This document shows positions 18,542 to 26,391 of a stretch of DNA of 40,256 nucleotides, piece by piece. The stretch spans positions 1-40,256 of the forward strand of contig JAUIMC010000023.1 in the NCBI GenBank assembly GCA_030433215.1. The letters are read 5' to 3'. Position 1 is the first letter of the stretch; the number at the start of each line of letters is the position of its first letter. The position numbers were made by a program, and so were the translations under genes. The notes under the pieces are model-generated. The model saw nothing but the letters and a program-made list of their open reading frames with translations, was not told the DNA's origin and searched no databases. Origin of the DNA: Alphaproteobacteria bacterium (GTDB lineage Bacteria > Pseudomonadota > Alphaproteobacteria > Caulobacterales > Parvularculaceae).

Positions 18542-18949
18542 CTAATGATTTCCAGGAAAGTAGTTAAGTTCCAAAAGCACGCCATTCGGATCGCGCACAA
18601 AGATCTGCTTCAGATCGATGGCGGTCACATGGTTGAGGCGGTGCTCGAGCCCCAGTGAAGCAAGGCGCTCCGCCATGGCGTCATGACCAGTGCAGCTCAA
18701 GGCCACATGATGCACAGGGCCGGTCTCGCGCGGCAGTTCTGCGATCTTCTCGTCGCCAGTGAGCGATCCGGGCGTTGTCAGGTGAAAGATCGCGCGCCCC
18801 TCCGCGTCGAACATCCATTGCACGAGCTTCGGATCAAGGGGCGGCGGCGGATCGCGCGCCTCGAGATCGAGCACATCGGCGTAGAAATCGACAGTCGCTT
18901 TCAGGTCGAGCGTCTGGATATTGACGTGATCGAGCGCGTTGACTTTCAT
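18542..18949 (-). CDS. VOC-fold (glyoxalase/extradiol dioxygenase-like) protein
   Basis: This 135-residue vicinal-oxygen-chelate protein has paired beta-alpha-beta-beta-beta modules. Likely metal ligands are His8 (ALDHVNI), His in PVHHVALSC and Glu in GVLLELNYF. Such proteins are glyoxalases, epimerases or dioxygenases. It sits between two DAD-like cupins with spacers of 12 and 3 bases, so it is likely to act on the same compound. No specific reaction can be named. Confidence 0.82.
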   Translation of the reverse strand: MKVNALDHVNIQTLDLKATVDFYADVLDLEARDPPPPLDPKLVQWMFDAEGRAIFHLTTPGSLTGDEKIAELPRETGPVHHVALSCTGHDAMAERLASLGLEHRLNHVTAIDLKQIFVRDPNGVLLELNYFPGNH

Positions 18950-18952
18950 GGC

Positions 18953-19486
18953 TTACCTGAACAGCGTCTTCACATAATCCGCGCCGATGCCGACCTTGTC
19001 GTAATGCTCGCGCGCGGCGGCGATATAATCGTGCACGTCGTAATGGCCGACGCCGTTGCCTTCGTCGTCGAGCCAGATCAGCGGTCCGGTGACGACAAAG
19101 AAAACCTTCATCGGATCGGGGCTGTCATAGGCGACGAGGGTGTGGCCTTCGCCTGGTGATTCATAAACGAAATCGCCCGCGGTAGCGGTCCAGTCATGTT
19201 CGAGATAGCCCCATTTGCCGGAGATCGTATAGGCGAAGATTTGCTGCGGGTGATAATGGCGGTTCACGAGGCCCGCCTCTTTGGACATCAGGACATCGGC
19301 CCACATGTTTCGCTGCGGTGAAATCCAGACCGGCTTCGAGGACACCGTTTCCGAGATCGGCACCCAGTAGCGTTCGTCGCCTTCGGCGATGTTCGACATG
19401 TAAGCGTCGCCCATCGATTCCGGTTTGAAGACGTTTTCAATCGGCTTGATGTCTTTCCAGAATTCCGTGGTTGCTGCTTCAGCCAT
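18953..19486 (-). CDS. 2,4'-dihydroxyacetophenone dioxygenase-like cupin, copy B
   Basis: This 177-residue cupin is the first gene of the operon and has metal ligands in NRHYHPQQIFAY and SPGEGHTL, with the same KWGYLEHDWTATAGDFVYE arrangement as copy A. Both copies are 177 residues long and align along their length, but they are clearly diverged. They may form a hetero-oligomer or have split substrates. The start has a strong purine run (GGAAAGGAAAG). DAD-family membership is likely; the actual substrate is unknown. Confidence 0.75.
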   Translation of the reverse strand: MAEAATTEFWKDIKPIENVFKPESMGDAYMSNIAEGDERYWVPISETVSSKPVWISPQRNMWADVLMSKEAGLVNRHYHPQQIFAYTISGKWGYLEHDWTATAGDFVYESPGEGHTLVAYDSPDPMKVFFVVTGPLIWLDDEGNGVGHYDVHDYIAAAREHYDKVGIGADYVKTLFR

Positions 19487-19574
19487 TTTCTTTCCTTTCC
19501 TAACGCGCGGCGGGCTTGCTGTTCTTAGGTGTTATGCGCTCCGCCTTTGTCGACGCCGCAGTGCGGCTTTCTGC

Positions 19575-20300
19575 TCAGGGTTGATAATCGAAAAGCTCGA
19601 AATCCTTTTCGTAAACCTTTTCAATGATCCGGCGCACATCGGGGGCGAGCTCAAGGCGTTCCTTAGACGGCGGCCTCGCATTGTACTTTTCAAGCGGCTC
19701 GCCGATGCCGGTGGTCTTGCGGATATGCTCGTAATCGTCCGCGAGCGTTTCAAAGCGGCCGACATAGTCGATTCCCAGCTTGCCGCGGATGGTGACAAAA
19801 TCGTGCTGAGGAACGAAGTGAACATAGGTGTAGGCGTTCGCCGGCGTCAGCCAGTTCCGCACGAAACTTGAAAAGTCGTCATAAGGCGCAAGCTGGGCTT
19901 CGGAGAAATCACGGTCGTAAGGCGTGACGCCGCCGCCTTTCAGGAAATGGAAGGCGGAGATCAGCCGGTCCGTTGGGTGCCGCACGAAGGCGAACTTATA
20001 GAAACTGTCGAACTCCTCTTCCGTGAAAAGAAGGCGGAACATGCGAAGGCGCGTATGGGACATGCTCATCTTGCCGCCATAAAGCGAGAGCACGACGGAT
20101 ATGCCGGCGGTCTTCGGAATATGGATGAAGATGGTTTTCGTCTTGAAGAAGGGCGCGATATTCATGTCGCTTGTCGGGGACAGCGAGCGGCTCTCCTCGA
20201 TCATCCGATAGCGGTCGGGACGCGCGAACTTGTAGACATTGCGTGTAACAGTCCCGCGGGGGACGTAATCGAAGAATTTATTAAGGTAAGAGGCTTTCAT
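19575..20300 (-). CDS. Sulfotransferase family 2 protein
   Basis: With the ATG at 20300 the product has 241 residues. IFIHIPKTAGISVV is the PAPS 5'-phosphosulfate loop and FAFVRHPTDRLISAFHF the 3'-phosphate-binding segment of Golgi-type (family 2) sulfotransferases. Bacterial members transfer sulfate from PAPS to sugars of cell-surface polysaccharides. A longer frame from 20480 exists, but the extra 60 residues look non-coding and only the ATG at 20300 has GGAAG in place. It lies between the catabolic operon and the TonB receptor in the same direction, and has no evident link to aromatics. Confidence 0.8.
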   Translation of the reverse strand: MKASYLNKFFDYVPRGTVTRNVYKFARPDRYRMIEESRSLSPTSDMNIAPFFKTKTIFIHIPKTAGISVVLSLYGGKMSMSHTRLRMFRLLFTEEEFDSFYKFAFVRHPTDRLISAFHFLKGGGVTPYDRDFSEAQLAPYDDFSSFVRNWLTPANAYTYVHFVPQHDFVTIRGKLGIDYVGRFETLADDYEHIRKTTGIGEPLEKYNARPPSKERLELAPDVRRIIEKVYEKDFELFDYQP

Positions 20301-20505
20301 CGTCTTCCGGAACAGGCGGCCTGTGGAAACTATACCGCCCCCGGACCTCAGGCAATGCGGCGTCATGGCCGCGTTCGCCAGTTTGGTAAACGATGCGCCC
20401 GGCCGCGTTGTCGGCGGCGCGGGCGGCGCCGAAGCATGATGATTGAAATCACATATGGTCATGACGCTCCGGCGAAGCACGAAACGGGGAGGCTTGGCTG
20501 CCTTG

Positions 20506-20536
20506 AAAAAAAGGGCGGGACATTGCGCCCCGCCCC
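20506..20536 (-). terminator. Rho-independent terminator after the TonB-dependent receptor gene
   Basis: Read on the minus strand, GGGCGGG and CCCGCCC pair around a nine-base loop (GCGCAATGT), directly followed by TTTTTTT. It lies about 20 bases after the receptor stop codon and separates the receptor from the sulfotransferase transcript. Confidence 0.88.
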
Positions 20537-20553
20537 CTCAACCTAAGGGCAGG

Positions 20554-23043
20554 TTAGAAATTGACCCCCAAGCGGGCGTACCACTCCGCCGGGCGGCTGT
20601 AGGTGCCGTAAATCTGGCCGCCGGCGATCTGCGCCTGACCGGTGGTCAGGTAGCGTTCGTCGGTGATGTTGGTGCCGCCGACCGTGACGTTCCAGCGGCC
20701 GTTCGGCTCCTCATAAGAGGCGCTGAGATTGAGGATGTCGGTGGACGGACGTTGCAGGAGGAAGGTTCGTTCCGTGTCGTTCCACATCGACGAGGTGTGG
20801 GTGTAATCGGCAAGGAGCGTCACGATCGCGCCGTTGCCCATGTTGAACTCGTAACGCGGGCTCACATTGAACTTGAAGTCCGGCGTTTTCGGCAGGTCCG
20901 CGCCGGGGATGACGCCGGCCTGTAATGGATTCGGCGCCACCTGGGCGGGGCCGAGGACGTCGATATATTCGGCGTCGATAAGGCCGACAGAGGCGTTGAT
21001 GGAAAGCCCGCCGCCCGGCGCATAGACGGTTTCGACTTCAAGGCCCTTGATGCGCGCGTCGCCGGCGTTCTGAATGGTCGGTGAAACGCCCTGCTGGAAG
21101 TTCAGCTGGATGCCTTCATATTTCGTGGTGAAAGCCGCGACATTGAAGAGCACGCTGTTGTCGAACAGGGTCGACTTCAATCCGCCTTCCCAGCTGGTCG
21201 CTGTTTCTTCGTCGAAGTCAGGCGCGACGGGAAGCGGGTTGGAAAGACGTGTCGTCCAGCCGCCCGTGCGATAGCCTTCGGAGTAGCTGCCATAGACCAT
21301 CACGCCGTCGGCGGGAAAGACCTGTATGCTGACCTTCGGCGAGAAGTTGTTGAACTTCTTGGTCTGGATGCCTTCGATATAATAGCGCAGCGGCTGGCCC
21401 GGCACCGGGAACCCCTGCGCGATGCGGCAGTCTTCGGAAATGGTGGGCGCAATGCTCATGCAGTCGGGATCGCCGAATTGCTGAGCGATCTTGTAATTGA
21501 GGCCGTTGCGGTCGGACTGCGCGCCTTCGAATAGCTTTTTCTCATGCGTGTAGCGTCCGCCGGCGGTGACTGTCAGCCAGTCCGTCACCTTGAAGTCGAT
21601 CTGACCGAAGCCGGCATAGTTAGTCGTCTTCAGATAATTCGGACCGTCGACCTGCAGGAGGCCTTCGGCAAAAGTGACGTAGTCATGAAGGTCGCCTTCC
21701 TCGACGAAGTAATAGCCGCCGAAGACATAGTTAATGCGCCCGTCGAGAGCCGAGCCCGTAAGCTGGACCTCCTGACTGAACTGCCACTGATCGGTTGTGA
21801 AGCTCGTATGCAGGAAGTTCAGCGGTGAGTTGTCGAGATCCATGCCCACATCCCAGTCGAGATGGCGATAGGCGGAAATCGACTTCAGCGCCGCATTGTC
21901 TGAAAGCTCGAAGTCGAGCATCAGATGCACGCCGTAATTTTCAAGGCGCGCGACATTATTGCCGTTGGCGTATGTCGTATCGATGTCGTCGGTGACGAAA
22001 CGGTCGTCATAGGGCAGGCGGTCGTTATAAGGGTCGGAATCGATATTGACGCCGAAAATCGGCGGGTTGTCGGCCACCCAGTCGAGACCGCCGATGCCGC
22101 CGGCGTAAGCAATCGGCGGAGGCCCGCCGCCGCAGGACATGTCGCCGGCCGGCGGCTGAATGCCTTCGATGGCGCAGTTGTAGCTGCCGGCGAAAACAGC
22201 GTCGCTTGTGGCGATAACCTTGTTCGCGAGCTGGCTCTGTTTGGAGAAGGCGTAATCGCCGGAAAGCGTCGCCTTGAACGGCCCGCCATCATCGTAGACC
22301 AGCTTGACGCGGGCGTTTTTGGCGTCCGTGCCGCCTTCGTAATCGCCCTGATTGCCGTAGATCGCAGCGCGCATGCTCTGGATGGGCTCGACATTATAGT
22401 CTTCGAAGCCCGGATAGGGGAGGCGCTTCATATAGCCCCGGCGGTCTTTCATAGAGACGCTGACCGAGGATTTTAGGCTGTCTGTCAGCGGAATGTCCGC
22501 CGTGGCGCGGATTTGCAGCAGTTCAAAGCTGCCCGTCGTGACGTCGCCGGAAAAGGCGAACTCGTCGCCCGGCTCATGGGTGACGATGGAAATAGCGCCG
22601 CCGATAGTATTCCGGCCGAACAGCGTTCCTTGCGGGCCTTTCAAGACTTCGATCCGCTCGACATCGAGAAGGTCCTGGTTGGCGCCGATGGAGCGGGCGA
22701 GATAAACGCCGTCGAGATAGACGCCGACGCCGGGATCGATGTTGAAAGCGAAGTCGTTCGCGCCGATGCCCCGGATATAAGCGGAGATGACGGCGGTGTC
22801 GCCGGAGAAGGGCGTGCCGGCGTCAAGCGATACATTGGGCGTGATGTTCGAGAGCCCCGCAACGCTGGTGACGGCGCGTTCCTGAAGCGCGTCTCCGTCG
22901 AAAGCCGAGACGGCGATCGGCACGTCCTGGACGTTTTCTTCGCGTTTCTGCGCCGTGACGGTGATGGTGTCGACCTGTGCGTAAGCGAAACCCGACAAGG
23001 CGACGGCCATGGCCCCTAAGCTGGTCGTTATTTTCAATTTCAT
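20554..23043 (-). CDS. TonB-dependent outer-membrane receptor
   Basis: The 829-residue protein has a signal peptide (ending GFAYAQ near residue 23), a TonB-box-like stretch DTITVTAQKREEN, the plug domain (DVPIAVSAFDG, LDGVYLARS, VERIEVLKGPQGTLFGRNTIGGAI) and a long beta-barrel ending in an aromatic residue (RLGVNF). This is the form abundant in Sphingomonadales and Caulobacterales, where such receptors take up oligosaccharides, siderophores and also aromatic compounds. It has a good ribosome site (AGGAGGAAC) and its own terminator. Location near aromatic catabolic genes and an AraC regulator makes lignin-fragment uptake plausible; the substrate is unknown. Confidence 0.93.
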   Translation of the reverse strand: MKLKITTSLGAMAVALSGFAYAQVDTITVTAQKREENVQDVPIAVSAFDGDALQERAVTSVAGLSNITPNVSLDAGTPFSGDTAVISAYIRGIGANDFAFNIDPGVGVYLDGVYLARSIGANQDLLDVERIEVLKGPQGTLFGRNTIGGAISIVTHEPGDEFAFSGDVTTGSFELLQIRATADIPLTDSLKSSVSVSMKDRRGYMKRLPYPGFEDYNVEPIQSMRAAIYGNQGDYEGGTDAKNARVKLVYDDGGPFKATLSGDYAFSKQSQLANKVIATSDAVFAGSYNCAIEGIQPPAGDMSCGGGPPPIAYAGGIGGLDWVADNPPIFGVNIDSDPYNDRLPYDDRFVTDDIDTTYANGNNVARLENYGVHLMLDFELSDNAALKSISAYRHLDWDVGMDLDNSPLNFLHTSFTTDQWQFSQEVQLTGSALDGRINYVFGGYYFVEEGDLHDYVTFAEGLLQVDGPNYLKTTNYAGFGQIDFKVTDWLTVTAGGRYTHEKKLFEGAQSDRNGLNYKIAQQFGDPDCMSIAPTISEDCRIAQGFPVPGQPLRYYIEGIQTKKFNNFSPKVSIQVFPADGVMVYGSYSEGYRTGGWTTRLSNPLPVAPDFDEETATSWEGGLKSTLFDNSVLFNVAAFTTKYEGIQLNFQQGVSPTIQNAGDARIKGLEVETVYAPGGGLSINASVGLIDAEYIDVLGPAQVAPNPLQAGVIPGADLPKTPDFKFNVSPRYEFNMGNGAIVTLLADYTHTSSMWNDTERTFLLQRPSTDILNLSASYEEPNGRWNVTVGGTNITDERYLTTGQAQIAGGQIYGTYSRPAEWYARLGVNF

Positions 23044-23486
23044 GTTTGTTCCTCCTGGCGATAGTGCTCAACGCCTCCGCTCAAGGGAGCGAAGGGATTC
23101 TGGACGGCTTTGTTTATTGTTTTGGAGCGCTTGGGCTGCCGGCGGTTTGTCTGTTACGGCTGTTTCAATGTGAGCGCAGGGCGCAATCGTGCGACCTGCC
23201 GCAGACGTCCGCGCTTGCATGAATGCAGCTTTGCCGCCCTCACTCACAATAATCCTCCCGCCGCGCCGGCGCCCGTTTTTGCAACGGGCTGCTGCGCGCT
23301 AATGCGCCGTCGGGTTGCGTTGGTTTCTATGAAGCGCAGACGAAAGCCGGCTTCAGCCCAAGCTTGTTATCGGGAAAGTCTGCCTATTTGGATGAGGCGT
23401 CTTGGACAGACGCGAAAGCGGGACGGATAGACGCGCAACACACGTGTCTGTGATCCTGATGCAACATGGCGCCGGTGTGGAGAAGC
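23044..23486. other. Intergenic region between AraC-family gene and TonB receptor
   Basis: These 443 bases hold the ribosome site of the receptor gene at the left end and must contain its minus-strand promoter, since the regulator gene also runs on the minus strand and ends at 23487. I see a CCCGTT-N5-AACGGG inverted repeat at 23272-23288 without a T-run, and an ACACGTGT palindrome near 23443. No credible coding frame is present; the open frames here are short and lack ribosome sites. Confidence 0.4.
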
Positions 23487-24422
23487 TTAGTGGTCTGCGC
23501 GGTAAGCCGACGGGGACACGCCGAATTTCTGTTTGAAGCAGCGCGTGAAGTAGCTGCAATCATTGAACCCGCATTCATAGGTGATGGCGGTGATGCTGAG
23601 TTGCGGCGCTGCAATAAGACGATCCGCGGCGAGGGCGAGCCGTTTCGACAGAATGTATGAAGACGGCGTGGAGCCGATGGTCGCAAACGCGTTCTGAACC
23701 GTGCGGATCGACACGCCCAACTGGTCGGCAAGATCGGATGGCCGCAAATCGGGATCGCAAAGGCGCGCCTTCACGAGCGCCTTTAGCCGGTTGATGAGAC
23801 GCGCGTCGCTATCGGCATTCACATTCCGGTCGCTGAGCGCCATCGCCAGCAGGTTATAAAAGACGTCGGTGACGCCCTTGACCATGACGGGATCTGCATT
23901 GCTCTGATCGCCTTGCCGCCAGAGCGAGAGAAGAAAATCGTGCAACAGGCGGCTGGACGGGGTTTCCCCGGCGATGCGGCAGGAGAGCAGCTCATTCAGA
24001 TTCGGCATGCGCTGAGCCAGCGCCAGGCGGGGCATCTCCACGACGAGCATGTCGTTGTCGCTGGAAAGGTCGACCCGGTAGTTTTCATTGCTGTCGGTGA
24101 GAATGACGTCGCCGGCGCGCAAATGATGAACTTGATTGGCCTGGGTATGGAGGCAGCTGCCCGTATGTTGAAGATGCAGCATGACCCGGTCGCCGCCATT
24201 GCGGGCGATGCGCGCATTACGCTGGACGGCGGCGTTGGGCGATTTGGGGCGGATCATGGTGAGATCGCCCATGGTCCAGCGCCACATCTCGGCGTCGAAG
24301 GATTCCAGTTCGGAATCGATGGTCAGGCCGCAGAAGGTCTCGCTTGCAATTCTGTTCCAGAATTCAAGCCGCTCAAGCTGCTCGACCTCTGTCGTGGCGA
24401 AATGTTCAATATTCTGGGCCAT
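23487..24422 (-). CDS. AraC-family transcriptional regulator
   Basis: With the ATG at 24422 the product has 311 residues. The N-terminal 200 residues resemble the cupin-like sensor domain of FeaR-type activators. The C-terminal about 100 residues hold two helix-turn-helix units: LADQLGVSIRTVQNAF and ITAITYECGFNDCSYFTRCFKQKFG, ending in the classic GVSPSAYR. Such regulators often sense aromatic aldehydes or acids. It is divergent from the hydratase-lyase cluster and upstream of the TonB receptor gene, so either may be its target. A start at 24452 would add ten residues; I prefer 24422 behind AAAGGA. Confidence 0.9.
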   Translation of the reverse strand: MAQNIEHFATTEVEQLERLEFWNRIASETFCGLTIDSELESFDAEMWRWTMGDLTMIRPKSPNAAVQRNARIARNGGDRVMLHLQHTGSCLHTQANQVHHLRAGDVILTDSNENYRVDLSSDNDMLVVEMPRLALAQRMPNLNELLSCRIAGETPSSRLLHDFLLSLWRQGDQSNADPVMVKGVTDVFYNLLAMALSDRNVNADSDARLINRLKALVKARLCDPDLRPSDLADQLGVSIRTVQNAFATIGSTPSSYILSKRLALAADRLIAAPQLSITAITYECGFNDCSYFTRCFKQKFGVSPSAYRADH

Positions 24423-24764
24423 GAAGGCCTGTCCTTTAACATGCGCCGGCAATGCGGCCGCGATGATCCTGGTGAGAACCGGTTTCGCGATCTGGGCCGC
24501 GAAAAATTAGTTCGGAAGACCATTTTCATCAAGGGAATCAAACCGCCTCATGCTGCGTCGCAGCATTGCCTGTCGTTGTGGCGAAGCCAGTCTTGTCGAG
24601 GGCTTCTCATTTTGACGCAATTTTTCGCAGCTTTAGGGCGCTGCGGTCCGGCGGAACGTGATACCGGAAATTAGTAATGTAATATAACAATGTCGCCGGC
24701 CCTCGGCGGCTGGGCGATTGCGAACCGGGCGCGGTGAAAGGCGCCGGTTAAAATGGAGACACAA
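24423..24764. promoter_or_regulatory. Divergent control region between araC-type regulator and hydratase-lyase cluster
   Basis: These 342 bases are AT-richer than the genes around them and hold no credible coding frame. They contain the perfect dyad at 24550-24566, a TTGACG hexamer at 24614 and an AT-rich patch with TAATAT near 24680 that could be a -10 for the plus-strand cluster. Exact promoters cannot be fixed from sequence. Confidence 0.5.
24550..24566. promoter_or_regulatory. Perfect 8-bp inverted repeat, candidate operator
   Basis: ATGCTGCG and CGCAGCAT flank a single T, giving a 17-base perfect dyad. It lies midway in the divergent region between the AraC-family gene and the hydratase-lyase gene. 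A one-base centre rules out a normal RNA hairpin loop, so protein binding is more likely. AraC proteins usually bind direct repeats, so the cluster's MarR proteins are also candidates. Confidence 0.45.
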
Positions 24765-25604
24765 ATGGCTGAAGAACGGGCCGAAGAAGACACCGTAGCC
24801 TATGAAATTACGGATGGCGTCGCTTGGGTGAAGTTCAATCGTCCGGAGAAGCGGAATTGCATGAGTCCGAAGCTCAATCGGCAAATGCTGCGGGTGATCG
24901 AAGAGCTTGAATTCGACGACAGGGTCGGCGTGCTGGTGCTCTCGGGCGAGGGGACGGCGTGGTCCGCCGGCATGGATCTGAAGGAATATTTCCGGGAAAC
25001 TGAAGCGCTCGGCCTGAAAGGCACGCGGCATGCCCAGCGTGAAGCCTATGCCTGGTGGGAGCGACTGCGCTGGTATCAAAAGCCCACGATCGCCATGGTG
25101 AACGGCTGGTGCTTCGGCGGCGGTTACGGTCCTCTCTTCGCCTGCGATCTGGCTTATGCGTCGGAAGACGCTCAGTTCGGTCTTTCGGAGGTCAATTGGG
25201 GCATTCTCCCCGGCGGGGGCGCGACGAAAGTGGCCCAGGTTCTCATGCCGTTCCGCAAGGCGATGTATCACGCCATGGTTGGCGAGAATCTGACCGGCAA
25301 GGAAGCCGCGGACGCGGGGCTCGTTAATGAAGCGCTGCCGGCGGACAAGCTGAAAGCGCGCGTCACTGAAGTCGCGAACAAGCTGCTTGAGAAAAACCCG
25401 TGGACGGTGAAAGCCACCAAGGACGCCATGCGCCGCGTGGGTGAGATGACATACGAAAATGCAGAGGATTATCTCATTCGTGCGCAGGAAGCGCTGAACT
25501 TTTTTGACAATGAAGCGCGCAAGGAAGGCATGCGTCAATTCCTTGACGACAAGACCTACAAGCCTGGACTCGGCGCCTACGATCTGTCTAAGCAGAAGAA
25601 ATAG
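24765..25604 (+). CDS. p-Hydroxycinnamoyl-CoA hydratase-lyase (feruloyl-CoA hydratase/lyase type)
   Basis: This 279-residue crotonase-fold protein follows HCHL/Ech closely: FNRPEKRNCMSPKLNR, GMDLKEYFRE with Tyr75, KPTIAMVNGWCFGGG for the oxyanion hole, FGLSEVNWGILPGG with the acidic residue Glu142, and the tail GMRQFLDDKTYKPGL. HCHL converts feruloyl-CoA to vanillin and acetyl-CoA. The serine that I recall at position 123 of the Pseudomonas enzyme is Gly here (GYGPL). The ATG at 24765 follows GGAGACACAA; an ATG at 24753 would add four residues. It heads a five-gene plus-strand cluster. The family is well supported; the exact cinnamoyl substrate is not. Confidence 0.87.
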   Translation: MAEERAEEDTVAYEITDGVAWVKFNRPEKRNCMSPKLNRQMLRVIEELEFDDRVGVLVLSGEGTAWSAGMDLKEYFRETEALGLKGTRHAQREAYAWWERLRWYQKPTIAMVNGWCFGGGYGPLFACDLAYASEDAQFGLSEVNWGILPGGGATKVAQVLMPFRKAMYHAMVGENLTGKEAADAGLVNEALPADKLKARVTEVANKLLEKNPWTVKATKDAMRRVGEMTYENAEDYLIRAQEALNFFDNEARKEGMRQFLDDKTYKPGLGAYDLSKQKK

Positions 25605-25627
25605 GCCCGAAGGAGAGGGCGGTTATC

Positions 25628-26329
25628 GTGAAGTCAAATCTCCTATTGTTGCCGGGGCTGTTATGCGACGAAACGGTCTGGCGGGAGCAGGTCGCATTCT
25701 TCTCCGGCCGAGCCAATGTGGCGACGGCGGATTATGGCGATGCGGACCGCATTACCGGGATGGCGGAGGTCGCGCTTGCTGACGCGCCGCCGCGTTTCGC
25801 CCTGGCCGGACATTCCATGGGCGCGCGCGTCGCGCTCGAGGTGGTGCGGCTTGCGCCGGAACGCGTCGAGCGCCTGGCGTTACTCGATACGGGCATTCAT
25901 CCGGTGAAACCTAATGAACGCGAAAAACGCATGGAGCTTGTCACCCTCGCGCGGGAAGAGGGCATGCAGGCTCTTTGCGACGCCTGGCTGCCGCCGATGC
26001 TGCATCCGGACCGCCGAAACGATGAGAGCTTCATGGCGCCGCTTGTCGCCATGGTGAAACGGTCTACGCCGGAACGCTTTGCCACCCAGATTGAAGCGTT
26101 GCTAAATCGTCCGGGTACTGAGGCTGTGCTTTCCTCGCTTGAGTGTCCGCTCCTGGTCGGGGTCGGGCGGCAGGATGAGTGGAGCCCGGTTGATCAGCAC
26201 AAGGATATTTTGAATAAGACCGGCCGGGGGCGGCTGGCGGTTTTCGAGGATGCCGGGCATATGGCTCCGTTCGAGGCGCCGGAGTCTGTTAATTCTGCGC
26301 TTCTGGAGTGGTTTGACGGGACGGCGTAA
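25628..26329 (+). CDS. Alpha/beta-fold hydrolase
   Basis: This 233-residue hydrolase starts at a GTG 23 bases after the hydratase-lyase and has the nucleophile elbow GHSMG (Ser63), the oxyanion region LLPGLLCDETVW and a late histidine in DAGHMAPFE, with an acid in VGVGRQDEWSP. It is shorter than many members but complete. Tight spacing suggests a shared transcript with the hydratase-lyase. It could cleave an ester or thioester made in the pathway; nothing more specific is visible. Confidence 0.85.
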   Translation: MKSNLLLLPGLLCDETVWREQVAFFSGRANVATADYGDADRITGMAEVALADAPPRFALAGHSMGARVALEVVRLAPERVERLALLDTGIHPVKPNEREKRMELVTLAREEGMQALCDAWLPPMLHPDRRNDESFMAPLVAMVKRSTPERFATQIEALLNRPGTEAVLSSLECPLLVGVGRQDEWSPVDQHKDILNKTGRGRLAVFEDAGHMAPFEAPESVNSALLEWFDGTA

Positions 26330-26391
26330 ACTTAGGCTCGGGGCGCTTGGCGGAGAGGGCGTCAGCGAATCTGAAAGCCGGGGGAAGGCTA

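Noticed and set aside
13877-18658. A 1593-codon open frame on the plus strand
   Set aside because: It is antisense to the catabolic operon, whose genes all have clear motifs. Its predicted protein is His-, Asp- and Arg-rich without domains. The shared frame of the operon genes explains why it stays open.
20301-20480. N-terminal extension of the sulfotransferase
   Set aside because: The extra residues lack family similarity, and the ATG at 20300 gives a normal start.
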